From NCBI GenBank assembly GCA_036873135.1, contig JAPTYO010000001.1:54506624-54570623 (forward strand): 64,000 nt of DNA, given 5' to 3'. Below, piece by piece: positions 1 through 10,007 of the stretch (positions are counted from its first letter, which is position 1; the number at the start of each line of letters is the position of its first letter). The position numbers and the translations under genes were made by a program. Below the pieces are notes generated by a model, which saw only the letters and a program-made list of their open reading frames with translations, did not search any database and was not told the DNA's origin. Source of the stretch: Clarkia xantiana subsp. parviflora (lineage: Eukaryota; Streptophyta; Magnoliopsida; Myrtales; Onagraceae).

Positions 1-57
1 CCGGACACCAAAATCTCACAATGGCCAAACTTTGGACAGTTTATAGGTTCTTAACCC
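1..57. mobile_element. Right end of a TIR MITE (family B)
   Basis: The window opens inside a short element ending in 'ATAGGTTCTTAACCC'. The same end, preceded by a similar 'acagtttataggttcttaac' stretch, closes the complete element at 5598-5992. It lies in an intron of the GatA gene. Only the right end is visible. Confidence 0.6.
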
Positions 58-199
58 TATTTAGAGAAATCTGTGTTTGGTTAAGTGAAATCACCATTAA
101 AGGTGCATCATTTACATATACGACTCATACGAAAATCTTAGACATCTCCTTGGAGATTGGTTTCTCTCATATCTAACGAAACCCGAAAAACAAAACCAG

Positions 200-474
200 G
201 TAAATGTCAATTTAGCGGGTCTACCGGCATTAGTCTTGCCATGCGGGTTTGTTGAAGGTGGACCGAATGGACTTCCTGTTGGTCTTCAAATGATTGGTGC
301 AGCATTTGATGAGGTACCTCCAGATTTACTGCACTTATCTTGCCCAACTGTGTTTATATATGTTCTTGTTTGAATGTTTTGCAGGAGAAATTGTTGAAAA
401 TTGGTCATGTATTTGAGCAGACTCTTCAAGGTTGTTCATTTGTTCCTCCCCTGATGGCCTATGCATCATCGTGA
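200..474 (+). CDS. GATA: Glutamyl-tRNA(Gln) amidotransferase subunit A, last two exons (5' partial)
   Basis: Two exons, 200-313 and 385-474, are joined by an intron with GT at 314 and AG at 383-384. The first encodes a stretch beginning [17 protein letters not shown] and ending [11 protein letters not shown]. The second begins [15 protein letters not shown] and stops at TGA 472-474. This is the conserved C-terminal end of the amidase-signature subunit GatA. In plants GatA works in chloroplasts and mitochondria with GatB and GatC, converting Glu-tRNA(Gln) to Gln-tRNA(Gln). The catalytic Ser-Ser-Lys triad lies upstream, outside the window. The intron before position 200 carries a MITE end. Identification rests on the [19 protein letters not shown] tail, which separates GatA from other plant amidases less strongly than the catalytic part would. 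Confidence 0.8.
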
Positions 475-733
475 TCGCAGTACATCTCACCCAAGCTTGT
501 TGAAAAGGTGAATAAGTGATTGTTTCGGCTCACTTAGCTTCGAGTTATTAAACACCAGTTGCTTGGAATTCGATTTTAGATTCAGATTAAAGAGTTTTTA
601 TGTTCCTCATTTTATTGAGAATGTTGGTGGATGTAGAATAGTTGTTATTACTTGCTATATGCATCCCAAATATGTATTTAGAGATAATAATGAGGTTAAG
701 TATCAAATTGCTAGCTGATTTTTTTATATTTTT
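475..733. other. GatA 3' flank
   Basis: This holds the 3' untranslated region and flank of the amidase gene. From about 692 there is an 'aattgctagctgatt' stretch resembling the termini of the element at 23172-23610. The 14 bases at 707-720 recur at 1310-1323, bracketing the next insertion. Confidence 0.4.
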
Positions 734-1256
734 TTGGAATAGAGCCTAAAAATTGTCTCAATTTTGACTGAGTGTCAGTTTGGTGTTTCTGTTTTAAACT
801 GGTGATATTTGGCCGTTAGAATTTGATGTTAATTTTAACAGATTGAGTTGAAAAGACTATTTCGCCCCTATTTTTTTAAAGCCTCCGATTCCGGCCACCC
901 ACCCCGACTCCGGTCACCCACCTCCAGCCACCCACCTCCAGTTTGTCGGAATCAGACGGGAATCGGGATGAGTTTGGTCGTAATTAGCCGAAATCGGGGT
1001 GGGTTTGACCGTAATCGGTCAGAACCCTAATTCCGCTTAGAGGGTATTTTTGGAATTTTGAAAATTGTTCATCACGTGACCATCACGTGATCAGCTTCTG
1101 TTCAACTTAATTTCAAAATTTAACGGAGACATCAAATAGCAACATATGAAAATTGGAACATTGAATTTCAACTTCAGACACAAAATTGACATATGAGTCA
1201 AAACACAAAACTGACACGTGAGTTAAAATTGAGACAATTTTTATATTCTATTCTAA
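734..1256. mobile_element. Non-autonomous TIR element of about 520 bp
   Basis: The left end 'ttggaatagagcctaaaaat' is mirrored by the reverse complement of the right end near 1230-1256 (ttagaatagaatataaaaat), followed by matching 'tgtctcaatttt' stretches. The interior has a GC-rich 'ccggccaccc'-like tract and CACGTGA repeats near 1073-1090 but no credible coding frame. No clean target duplication lies immediately beside the inverted repeats. Confidence 0.7.
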
Positions 1257-2401
1257 TTTTTTTTAATTTTAATATTCATATTCATTAAAATTGAACAAAA
1301 ACAAAAAACATTGCTAGCTGATTGCTAGTCGTGTTCGAACAATCGAACAAATGGTTACTTAGTAGCAATATATAGACTGAAACTTGAGATTCAATTTGTT
1401 AATTAATCCGAATACTCCAATAAACAGGCAGTTTAATAATTAACCGGCCCTCTAGATTTGATGCAAAAAGACAATGGAACCCCCCCGAGCATATGTTCGT
1501 TGTCGGAAACAAAGTTCCTGTGGCCGTACTGCGTTCTTGCCTGATTGGATTTTTCTTTGTCTTGTTTCTTTTTCTTTATGTCAAAATCAAGGATAAGGAA
1601 ATTGAGAGGAATGATTGAAAGTTAAATTAACAATCTTAATGATATTATTATATATATAGTCATAATAAATTCATAATTGATGTATAAATAAATAATTTGT
1701 CATGTTGCTAATTATTGTTCCAGATTTAAAATGTTAATATTTAATATCTTAACCGGATGTTTTCCACTTTTTTTAATTGGTTTTGGCATCGTTATTTTAA
1801 TAAAAATATGTTATTTTTCATTTTCGAAATATTAAAATTACTGTTCATGTTTAAGTTTATTTGATATTTAATAAAGTATGTTTTTATTTTATTAATTTTA
1901 AGAGATTAAAGTGAAATGAAATGAAATAAATGGAGCACCGAATATTAATAGTTTATTTTTGAGATAACCTATAATTTGAATTGTTCTTAGATTCTAACTC
2001 TAATTTTTATCTTGTAATTTTTTGGATATGAATAATAATAAATTATTAAAAGGGGAAAAAATAATATTATTGGCCGTCAGTCACTGACTCAGCTTCGATT
2101 TAAAAGATAACTCAGCTTAGATTTAAAAGATAAAATAAATGGAGGTAGATCTATCTTCAAAGAAATTTATATACGGCCATTTTTGTATATAATAATAATA
2201 ATAATAGTATTTAATTATGTGATAATAATAATTAATAATAATAATAAAATCTTGAAAAAGCTTGAGGGACACTAACACTCTGTGTCTTGCTGAAGTCGTC
2301 ACCTTTTTTCAACTCTCTTCTTCCCATTTCCAAGTTTCCTCCTTTGCTTTTGCATCGTATTCTCTCCGCTCTGTCGAGAGCCACAGCTGTTCTTCGCCGC
2401 C
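1257..2401. other. AT-rich spacer and promoter region of the ILK gene
   Basis: No coding potential is seen. ATT/AAT-rich microsatellite-like tracts occur at about 2185-2245. The last 140 bases are pyrimidine-rich (ctctcttcttcccatttcc), as expected for a plant 5' untranslated leader ending at the ATG at 2402. Confidence 0.4.
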
Positions 2402-5178
2402 ATGGAGTCCAAATCCAGTCACAGGTTCACACTGGGGCGGCAGTCCTCCCTCGCGCCGGAGCGCGACAACGTCCGCGACGAGCTCGACACCTCGGAGGCC
2501 ATCGATCCCGGCGTCCGCCTCATGTACTCGGCCAACGAGGGCGACGTCGACGCGATTCAAGACCTCCTAAGCTCCGGCACCGACGTCAATTTCAAGGATA
2601 TCGATGGCCGCACGGCTCTGCACATTGCCGCCTGCCAAGGCAGAACTGACGTGGTCCAGCTGTTGCTTGATAGAGGAGCCAAGGTTGACCCTAAGGATCG
2701 CTGGGGCAGCACGGTAAGCTTATTCTGCTCTTGATTTGTGTTGATGTTTGATTAAATCAGCTTAATTGAACTGTTGGAGTTAAATTGAACTGCCAATTGA
2801 ATAATTTGAGCAATCAGCATTGCAGTAGATTAGCTAGAAGATGAGTGTTCTTCAAATTTAGGGTTTTTTTTGACACAGTAGTCTTCAAAATTAGGGTTTA
2901 CTGCAGCTATGTCAAAGATTAGAACTTATGTTTTAAATTAAACTGCCAATTCAATACTGTGAGCAATCAGCATTGCATTAGCTTAGCTAGAAGATGAGTG
3001 GTCTTCAAATTTAGGGTTTTTTTTGCCACAGTGGTCTTCAAAATTAAGGTTTACTGCAGCTATGTCAAAGATTAGAACATATTTTTAAATTGAACACTTC
3101 TGTTTTTTTTTTTTGGCCAAAGAACTTCTGGTTTTGAATGTGTTGTTTTCTTGGGTTGATTTACAGCCCCTTGCAGATGCAGTCTATTACAAGAATCAAG
3201 ATATCATAAAATTATTGGAGAAGCACGGGGCCAAGCCGACCATGGCTCCAATGCATGTTGAAAACGCCCGGGAAGTTCCTGAATACGAAATCGATCCAAA
3301 TGAGCTTGATTTTACTGAGAGTATAAACATAACTAAGGTGATTTCACAGATATTACTTCTTCAATGTTGCAATGGTGAGAAAAATGTCAATGACATGCAG
3401 ATTTCGTTTTGGAATGTTTATAGGGCACGTTTTGTAGTGCATCGTGGCGTGGGATTCGAGTTGCTGTTAAAACACTGGGTGAAGAAGTTTTCAGCGACAA
3501 TGATAAAATGTCGGTGACCAGTAATATTCGCTGTCTTTCCAAAAGTATTTTATCAATTGTAATTTTGGCATTAGTGTTGAATTTGGTTATGGTTTTAACA
3601 TATTGATTTCAGAAAGGCTTTCAAGGACGAACTCACCTTACTGCAGAAGCTACGACATCCGAACATTGTTCAGTTTTTGGGTGCCGTAACCCAGAGCAGT
3701 CCAATGATGATTGTCACTGAATATCTACCAAAGGTACTAAATTCTGATAGTAATTGTATAATCAAAAGCCTCTATAAATTATAGCAAAATATTTTGTGAA
3801 GTTAAATGAATTACATGCTTTCTGAATGTCTGTCAGGGCGATTTGCGGGTATATTTAAAGCAAAAAGGAGCATTAAAGCCTTTAACCGCTGTTAAATTTG
3901 CACTTGACATTGCAAGGTTAGTTCTGCCACAAATTGTTGTATTTATTTGTGATGTATGGATATTGACATGCATTTTGAGGTAATTTCAACATGAAAATTC
4001 TCCCATTTTGCAGAGGAATGAATTATCTTCATGAGCATAAGCCTGAAGCAATAATACACCGAGATCTCGAACCTTCGTAAGTGTTCCTTACCCTCAAGCC
4101 ATCTCTCAAAAGCCTAAAAATGTTTCTTCTTAGCTCTCAAATACATATACACGATAGAAGCATTACAATATTATTATCATTTCGTATTTGACACGAAACG
4201 ATTTGCAATTTAGAAATATACTGCGGGATGATTCTGGGCATCTGAAAGTTGCAGACTTTGGGGTGAGCAAGATGCTTAAAGTTGCAAAAACTGTTAAAGA
4301 AGACGCACCCGTTAACAGCAAAGACACTTCATGTTAGTATATATTATTCTTTCAACCGGACCTCCTTTATTCACTTAAATGTTTCGTTAAATTTAACCTT
4401 TCATTTACCGATGTCTGTTATGGCCTAATGTTAATAGGGCGCTATGTGGCTCCTGAAGTTTATAGAAATGAAGAATATGATACTAAAGCGGACATTTTCT
4501 CATTCGCTTTGATCTTACACGAGGTAAAAATCTCTCCTTTCTCCGTTATAACATGAAAAATTACTACATTCGGTATTTGAATGGTTAAAAATATAAGGAG
4601 GGTATCTTATTTTTACCTGTTATTAGATGATTGAAGGCTCTCCACCATTTTCTTCGAAGCAAGATCACGAAGTTCCTAAAGCTTATGCTGCCAATGAACG
4701 CCCCCTATTCCGAGCTTCACCAAAGCGTTACTCTTACGGATTGAAGGAGTAAGCAAAATCTTTAATTGTTCATCGATGTATTCTAATGTCATGTTTTGAT
4801 CTTAATTTCATGTTTTGAAGGCTAATCGAAGAATGTTGGAACCATGAGCCGTATAACCGACCAACCTTCAGCCAGATAATTAAGAAGCTGAATTACATCC
4901 ATGACCATCTTGCTCATGACGACCGTTGGAAGGTCTCTCTATGTTTCCCCCATTTTGAAGTTTCTTGTAGTCCAAGTTATCTCAAATTCCCCACAATCTC
5001 TGAAAATTTTGTAGTTTCTTGTAGTCCAAGTTATCTCAAATTCCCAACAATCTCTGAAGAATATAATCTTTTCTTGCAGGTGAAGCCATTTAGATGTCTT
5101 CAGAACTTGATTGATTTCTTGAAGCGAGACCGGTCGAACCCAAGCAGTCGTTCATCTTGGTCGAGCAAGAATGTATGA
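2402..5178 (+). CDS. Ankyrin-repeat Raf-like protein kinase, integrin-linked kinase (ILK) family
   Basis: Eleven exons (2402-2713, 3167-3337, 3424-3509, 3613-3733, 3837-3916, 4014-4076, 4214-4332, 4438-4523, 4627-4748, 4821-4932, 5080-5178) join in frame to 456 codons plus stop. Residues about 36-125 hold ankyrin repeats (GRTALHIAACQG, WGSTPLADAVYYKN). Residues about 155-430 form a kinase domain: VAVK lysine near 177, HRDLEP at 272-277, DFG at 292-294 and an APE at the end of the activation segment. The usual HRDLKP lysine is glutamate, and the Gly-loop is degenerate (TKGTFCSA). Both changes recur in plant ILKs, which are group C Raf-like kinases linked to stress and immune signalling. Closest by memory are Arabidopsis ILK1-ILK4; I cannot choose among them. 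The exon 3 donor at 3510 has an unusual context but is the only choice that keeps frame (DK-I-KAFKDEL). Confidence 0.9.
2783..3094. repeat. Tandem duplication of about 155 bp in ILK intron 1
   Basis: Two head-to-tail copies (about 2783-2939 and 2940-3094) share 'gagcaatcagcattgca', 'agctagaagatgagtg', 'tcttcaaatttagggttttt' and 'ctgcagctatgtcaaagatt'. They differ by scattered substitutions. They lie entirely in the intron and leave the coding sequence untouched. Confidence 0.85.
4951..5058. repeat. Tandem duplication of about 52 bp in ILK intron 10
   Basis: The stretch 'tagtttcttgtagtccaagt' followed by 'tatctcaaattccc(c/a)acaa' occurs twice in a row, with only a few differences. The duplication lies between the exon ending at 4932 and the one beginning at 5080. 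Confidence 0.85.
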
Positions 5179-5417
5179 ACTCAAGAACACACATTTCGGT
5201 AATTTTTTTGTACAGCATTGATCTATCAATACTAGTCCACAAGTTCTTTCATCAACTCAAAGATCATAGTTTAGATTGTGGTTGTTTTTACCTTTACCAT
5301 GTTGTAAGGTTTTTAATAACAGTTGAATGTAAGTTGTTGGATTCTACTCAGATGAATTGTAAAAACTATACTTAGGTTAGTTATTAATCCAAACAAAATC
5401 ATGGCTCATAATTTTTA

Positions 5418-6170
5418 GGGTTAAAATAACCTAAAAGCAGTCTCATTTATAGGTCATATTAATAATAGGGTCTAAATTATTAGATTGGTTAATTTATTGT
5501 TTTTTCTCTTAAAATTGATTAAAAAAACAGTTTTTTTATATATCATATAAGACTTAAACTATGAGCAACAAATATAATACTTCGAAAAAGTAAAACAGTT
5601 TAAGAACCTATAAATTGTCTGAAGTTTGCTCTATGTGAAATTTTGGTGTCTGAAGTTTAAATTGTTGATATTGACTGTATGAAGTTTCAACTATGTTGAA
5701 ATTTGGTTTTCCATCCATTTTTGCTGTCAAGTTTGACAAAATGGCGTGAAAAGTCAAAATTACCCCTGATACTATTATGTTTACTCCGGCCGACCACCAC
5801 TCAACTCCGGCCGACCACCAACCAACTAAGGGCAACTTTGAAATTTATGTTTTTATCAGACAACAAATTTGGACGGAGACACCAAATTTCAACAAAATTG
5901 AAACTTCAGATAGTCAATATCAACAATTTAAACTTCAAACACTAAAACCTCACATAGAACAAACTTCAGACAGTTTATAGGTTCTTAACCCAAGTAAAAA
6001 ACATGTTTTTGCTGTTTAAAATTTAAATTATTAACTTTTACGTCAAAATCAGTAGAAAAAAATAGAAAGTAACAATTTGATGGTTAAAGACATTGAAATT
6101 TGAGATAAATATGAGATTTGATTAGTAACGAAATTTGTTACTGTAAAATTCATTTCTTGACAATATAAAA
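5418..6170. mobile_element. Family A MITE (reverse orientation), split by a second MITE
   Basis: The flanks at 5418-5597 and 5993-6170 together resemble one family A element (compare 18913-19293 and 40318-40694). Shared stretches include 'aaactatgagcaacaaat', 'aatacttcgaaaaagtaaaa' and 'tcagtagaaaaaaatagaaa'. The middle is occupied by a family B element. The gap between ILK and the helicase is almost entirely this nest. Confidence 0.65.
5598..5992. mobile_element. Family B MITE of about 395 bp inserted in a family A MITE
   Basis: Terminal inverted repeats start 'gtttaagaacctataaattg' and continue 'tctgaagtttg'; the right end is the reverse complement of 'gggttaagaacctataaact'. The flanks carry a near-identical duplication (agtaaaaca at 5589-5597; agtaaaaaaca after 5992). 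About 9 bp suggests a Mutator-like origin. No protein is encoded. Confidence 0.75.
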
Positions 6171-6173
6171 ACA

Positions 6174-7613
6174 TCAAGTGTCTTCTGTCGTCTCACTATC
6201 GATCCTACGATAAAACTCCAAAACCTTGGGGTGAGCCTTGATCTTACCCGGATCGAACCCCGACAAATGGAGCCCGCTCAAACTCCGAACCCTAGAAAGC
6301 GCGGCGTAGACCATCCCGTACCCGAACGCGCGGGATAGATCGGTGTGGAGCCGATCCAGAGTCATCCCCTGACACTTATGAACACTCAGGGCCCACGCGA
6401 GAACTAGCGGGACCTGCCTCCGAGTAGCCGCCACAACATGGCCATCCATCACGTTCCACGTCTCGGGTTCCACCACGATCTTCAACCCCGAGTCGAATTC
6501 CACTATCGGCACCACCCCGGTTTTACAAACGGCTAAGTTGGATAAATCGGTGGGCTCTACGAAGCCGGTGACTGTTCCGGTGGCACCATTTACGAGCCCT
6601 TGAGTCGTGTTCATGTTCTTGATCAGCATTACCCGACAACCTTTCACGAGCAAGACGATATCTTCCGAGATTCCTAATTTTAGTTGTTTCAGCCAGCGTT
6701 GATCGCCGGAATCTTCGGCCACGAAGTAGCATTTTTGGCCGGAAAGCTCGGATAGTCGCTGCTCGTTCAAGAAATGGACGTCGTCTTTCCTCGGGAAGAG
6801 TCGGACCACGGAGGGATCGGGTTCTTGATCGGAGCAGGATTTGTGGAGAAATTCTAGGTCGGAGGAATCGATTTTTCCTCTTCGAAGGGACTGCAGGAGG
6901 GAGATGAATCTCGAATCGGACTGCCGGAAGACCTTTCGGAGCTCGATTTGGATGTCGAAGCTTGATTCCCAGGATTCGGCCTCGAATGCGAATTCTTTGG
7001 ATGAGGAGTTTGAGTTTTTGGAAACCGGTGGGAGCTGGAGGAAATCGCCGCTTACTACGATCTGGATCCCGCCCCATGGATCTTCAGATTCTCGAATCAT
7101 TCTGGCGATGAATTCGAGGTTATCGAAGAGTGTACCGTCGATCATGCTGATTTCGTCGATTACCAGTGCCCTAACTCGCTTCCAACGCTTGCAGGCCATC
7201 TTATCGGAGAAGATTCGGTCCAGCAAATCGTGAGGGTTCGTTAGAGTCTGTTTGATGCCGGCGAATGAGTGCAAGGTCTGTCCTTCTAGGGCACAAGCTG
7301 CCACGCCTGTCGATGCGGTGACGAAGACATTCAACCGGCCTACCGATTTCCGTAGCAGCTTGATTATATGTTGTAGCAGCACCGTCTTTCCCGTACCTGC
7401 GGATCCGGTGAGGAACACCGATTGGCCACCGGTAACGGCGGCGATGACTCTCTTTTGGTCGTCGGTCCATTTCACCCTCGGTTTCGACGCGCGCTTCGGT
7501 TTCTCCAATTTGACGGTTTGAATCGATTTACAAGAAATTTCCTTCGCTGCCTTTTTCTTGCTGAAATTTCGTACACCGGAGATGGCGGCCAGGGATCTCA
7601 TTACTAGTATCAT
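6174..7613 (-). CDS. PIF1: PIF1-family DNA helicase, single exon
   Basis: One uninterrupted frame of 479 codons starts at ATG 7613-7611; a second in-frame ATG lies four codons on. Superfamily 1B helicase motifs appear in order: GSAGTGKT (Walker A, residues 70-77), DEISM (Walker B, 153-157), GDFLQLPP (motif III, 189-196), HKCQGMTLD (motif V) and YGMVYAALSRVRS (motif VI), the last two in the C-terminal 60 residues. PIF1 helicases unwind DNA 5'-to-3' and act on G-quadruplexes, telomeres and organelle DNA. The first 45 residues are rich in K, R and S with few acids, compatible with an organelle-targeting leader, which is inference. There is no Rep nuclease domain, so this is a cellular PIF1 rather than a Helitron protein. 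The neighbouring genes are unrelated. Confidence 0.92.
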   Translation of the reverse strand: MILVMRSLAAISGVRNFSKKKAAKEISCKSIQTVKLEKPKRASKPRVKWTDDQKRVIAAVTGGQSVFLTGSAGTGKTVLLQHIIKLLRKSVGRLNVFVTASTGVAACALEGQTLHSFAGIKQTLTNPHDLLDRIFSDKMACKRWKRVRALVIDEISMIDGTLFDNLEFIARMIRESEDPWGGIQIVVSGDFLQLPPVSKNSNSSSKEFAFEAESWESSFDIQIELRKVFRQSDSRFISLLQSLRRGKIDSSDLEFLHKSCSDQEPDPSVVRLFPRKDDVHFLNEQRLSELSGQKCYFVAEDSGDQRWLKQLKLGISEDIVLLVKGCRVMLIKNMNTTQGLVNGATGTVTGFVEPTDLSNLAVCKTGVVPIVEFDSGLKIVVEPETWNVMDGHVVAATRRQVPLVLAWALSVHKCQGMTLDRLHTDLSRAFGYGMVYAALSRVRSLSGLHLSGFDPGKIKAHPKVLEFYRRIDSETTEDT

Positions 7614-8469
7614 CTCTTTCGATGAACTTCAGAACCGACCACGGCGGCGGCAGATGCTAAATTTGTTAAGCGAAGTGGAAATGCATTAATGAAATCAAAT
7701 CCGAAACAAACAAAGAGATTACAATAGTATCTCAGTGGAGCAATGTGCTCTAGTCGCCAGGCTTTGCTGTTCACCTACCGGAGCAAGAACCAGAGCCGCC
7801 GTCAACTGTCAAGAACTGCTCTTTTGCAGTTGCTGCTCTCTTCTCTGCAGTAGAAAGATAAGAGATTATTTGATTGGGCTTTCTTGCTTCGGCTAGGGCT
7901 TCTATGGTTTTTTTTTTTGTTATTAAAAGGCTTCTATGCTTAATGTTACATATATTTTGTATATAGTAAAGTTTTGCTTCGCCTAGAGCTTCTATATTTA
8001 TATTTATTTAAACTTTTTGAGGTTTATTATTATTATTATTATTATTTAAAACATCAATTATGTGCAATGTCAAATCACTTATAACTCGATTTACATATTT
8101 ATGAGAATCGATATAATCTGAGCTCGTACTACAAATGATTATTTGGATCGAGAGATCATGGCCAACATGAGCTTGGATTATGCAAGTCTGCTCGACCAAT
8201 TGAATAATGACTGATTTAAAGTTTTAATTCGTAATGGTGAATTATGTGACTCGCCTAGACTCGGACTTTTTCAGACATGATCTCCTAAACGAGATGACTA
8301 GATTTTTGACAAGCTTTGAGCTATAACAAAAGTCTTAACTAGATAAATCAAATCATGTCATGTATTACTTAACATTCAAATAATTAAAAATAATATAAAA
8401 TTAAGACATCCAAAAGTCACACGCGGATAATTGAAAGTATTTCCAAGTTTTGAACAAATAAGATTAAAG
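7614..8469. other. Helicase 5' flank and AT-rich spacer
   Basis: The first 250 bases are comparatively GC-rich and probably hold the minus-strand leader and promoter of the helicase. From about 7900 the sequence is AT-rich with a TTA microsatellite at 8025-8045. I see no gene. No upstream PPR coding sequence is present here, although the PPR remnant begins 700 bases further on. Confidence 0.4.
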
Positions 8470-9171
8470 TCGTAATGGTCTAGTGGTTGAGAGCGCGGAC
8501 TCCCTTGTTGTGGTCTAGTGGTTGGGAGCACTGACTCCTATGTGATTTGGCTCCGAGGTCACGAGTTCAAATCCCCCAGCTAGGGGTGAGCGGTTCCGGG
8601 TACCCTGTGATTTTGGGTGTTCCCGGAACCTACCATGTATATATCGGTTCTTAAATTTTGCTACCCATAACCTACCCTGTAACATGTGGAACCAGAACCG
8701 CACCAATTGGAAACAACCGGTTCCTGGTACCAGTTAGGAACCAGCCTATTATCCTCCAAAATTCAAAATTAAAAAAAAAAATTGAAAAACGTGCATATAA
8801 TCTCCATGGATACTGCTTGGATACAAACTCTATGAGTTCGTGACTGCTTCGACTTCGTGGCTGGCTCTATCATTCATGACTTCATGGGTTTAAGAAAAAA
8901 AAACATAATCCTCATGTACTCAAGATAAAGTTAAAGTGCTGCTATATATAATTAATATAATCGATTCCGGTACTGGTTCCGGTTCTTAACAACCTAATCC
9001 GGAACCGGAATCGGAACCAATCTTATAGGGTATTAAAATTAATTACCCGAAATCTACCATATATCCATAAATGGCTTCCCGGAACCTAACAATGGTCTGA
9101 TTTCGGTTCCGGTTCCGATTCCAATCGGGTTTTGCTCACCCCTACCCCCAGCGACTTGATTAAATCATTAC
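8470..9171 (+). mobile_element. tRNA-derived SINE interrupted by a hAT-type MITE
   Basis: Two successive pol III A-box-like starts (TGGTCTAGTGGTTGAGAGC at about 8477 and TGGTCTAGTGGTTGGGAGC at about 8511) precede a B-box-like CGAGTTCAAATCCC near 8562-8575. After the MITE the body resumes with 'cccccagcgacttgattaaa' and gives way to PPR coding sequence near 9172. A short repeat 'gattaaa' on both sides could be its target duplication. It cannot be a functional tRNA because the fold is not closed. Confidence 0.6.
8581..9144. mobile_element. hAT-type MITE of 564 bp
   Basis: Terminal inverted repeats read TAGGGGTGAGC at 8581 and GCTCACCCCTA ending at 9144. A perfect 8-bp target duplication, CCCCCAGC, lies at 8573-8580 and 9145-9152. 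This is the target size and terminal sequence type of plant hAT elements. The interior is built of 'ggttccggttccg'-like repeats on both strands and encodes nothing. Confidence 0.9.
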
Positions 9172-9999
9172 GCGTGTGTCGTGGACTTGCTCGGGCGTGC
9201 CGGGTTGGTAGACGATGCATATGAGTTCATCAAAAGAGTCCCTTTCCGACCCACGGTTTCCATCTGGGGAGCCCTTCTCGGGGCTTGTAGGGTCCACAAA
9301 AAGCCCGATTACGCCAAAATCGCCGCTCAAAAACTGTTCGAACTCGACCCAGAAGACTCCGGCAACCATGTGGTCCTCTCGAATATCTTTGCCGCTTCCA
9401 GAAGGTGGGAAGAAGCTTCCGGTGTGAGGAAGAACATGAACGCAACACAAGATTGGTTGGATCAACGGGTAAAACGAGTTGTGTTTTCAGGGGCGACCCG
9501 AGTTCGAATCCCGCTGGAGACGCCTCTTCCAGCCCAGAATTGCGAAAGTAATCTTATATATACCAGAAAAAAGAACATGAACGCGAAAATCGTGGGGTAC
9601 AGTTGGATCGCGGTTCAGACAACGATCCATGTTTTCCGAGCCAAGGACACGGGTCATGACCGGAATACCGAGATTCTGGCGATGTTGGGTAAGTTGCGTC
9701 GAGAAATGGAAGAATCGGGGTATGTTTCCGACCCGAACTACGCGCTATACGATCTCGAGGAAGAAGAAAGGGTATCGGAAGTGTGGTGCCATAGCGAGAA
9801 GATCGCGCTGGCGTTTGCGTTGATCGCGGTTCCGAGAGGAGTGCCGATTCGGATCATGAAGAACCTTAGGATATGTGGAGACTGCCATAATGCATTCAAG
9901 TTCATTTCGGGGATGATCAAGATGGAGATTGTTGTAAGAGATAATAGTCGGTTTCACAGGTTTGTGGATGGCCAATGCTCTTGTAAAGATTTTTGGTGA
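9172..9999 (+). pseudogene. 5'-truncated PPR-E/DYW protein fragment
   Basis: The open frame from about 9172 encodes ACVVDLLGRAGLVDDAYEF, then the E domain, then a DYW domain: HSEKIALAF, CGDCHNAFKF, RFHRF and the terminal CSCKDFW before TGA 9997-9999. PLS-class PPR-DYW proteins carry out C-to-U RNA editing in plant organelles, with HxE and CxxC as the deaminase zinc site; these residues remain. The N-terminal PPR array is missing and the frame runs into SINE sequence with no credible ATG. A second SINE adds 47 codons inside the E/E+ region without a frameshift. The canonical DYW end is DFW. The truncation and insertion argue for a pseudogene, though the open frame suggests a recent origin. I cannot assign the parent gene. 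Confidence 0.88.
9444..9570 (+). mobile_element. SINE of 127 bp inserted in frame in the PPR sequence
   Basis: A perfect 14-bp direct repeat, AAGAACATGAACGC, lies at 9430-9443 and 9571-9584. Between the copies are a pol III A-box-like TGGATCAACGG (9458-9468), a B box GAGTTCGAATC (9500-9510) and an A-rich end (taccagaaaa). Insert plus one repeat is 141 bp, exactly 47 codons, and contains no stop in the PPR frame. Confidence 0.85.
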
Positions 10000-10007
10000 T
10001 GTACTTG

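Noticed and set aside
6174..7613. The helicase as part of a Helitron transposon
   Set aside because: No Rep/HUH domain, no Helitron hairpin end or TC..CTRR termini were seen, and the frame is intact at cellular PIF1 length.
8470..8580. A functional tRNA gene
   Set aside because: A and B boxes are present, but the head is duplicated, the fold does not close and the sequence continues into a SINE body split by a MITE.
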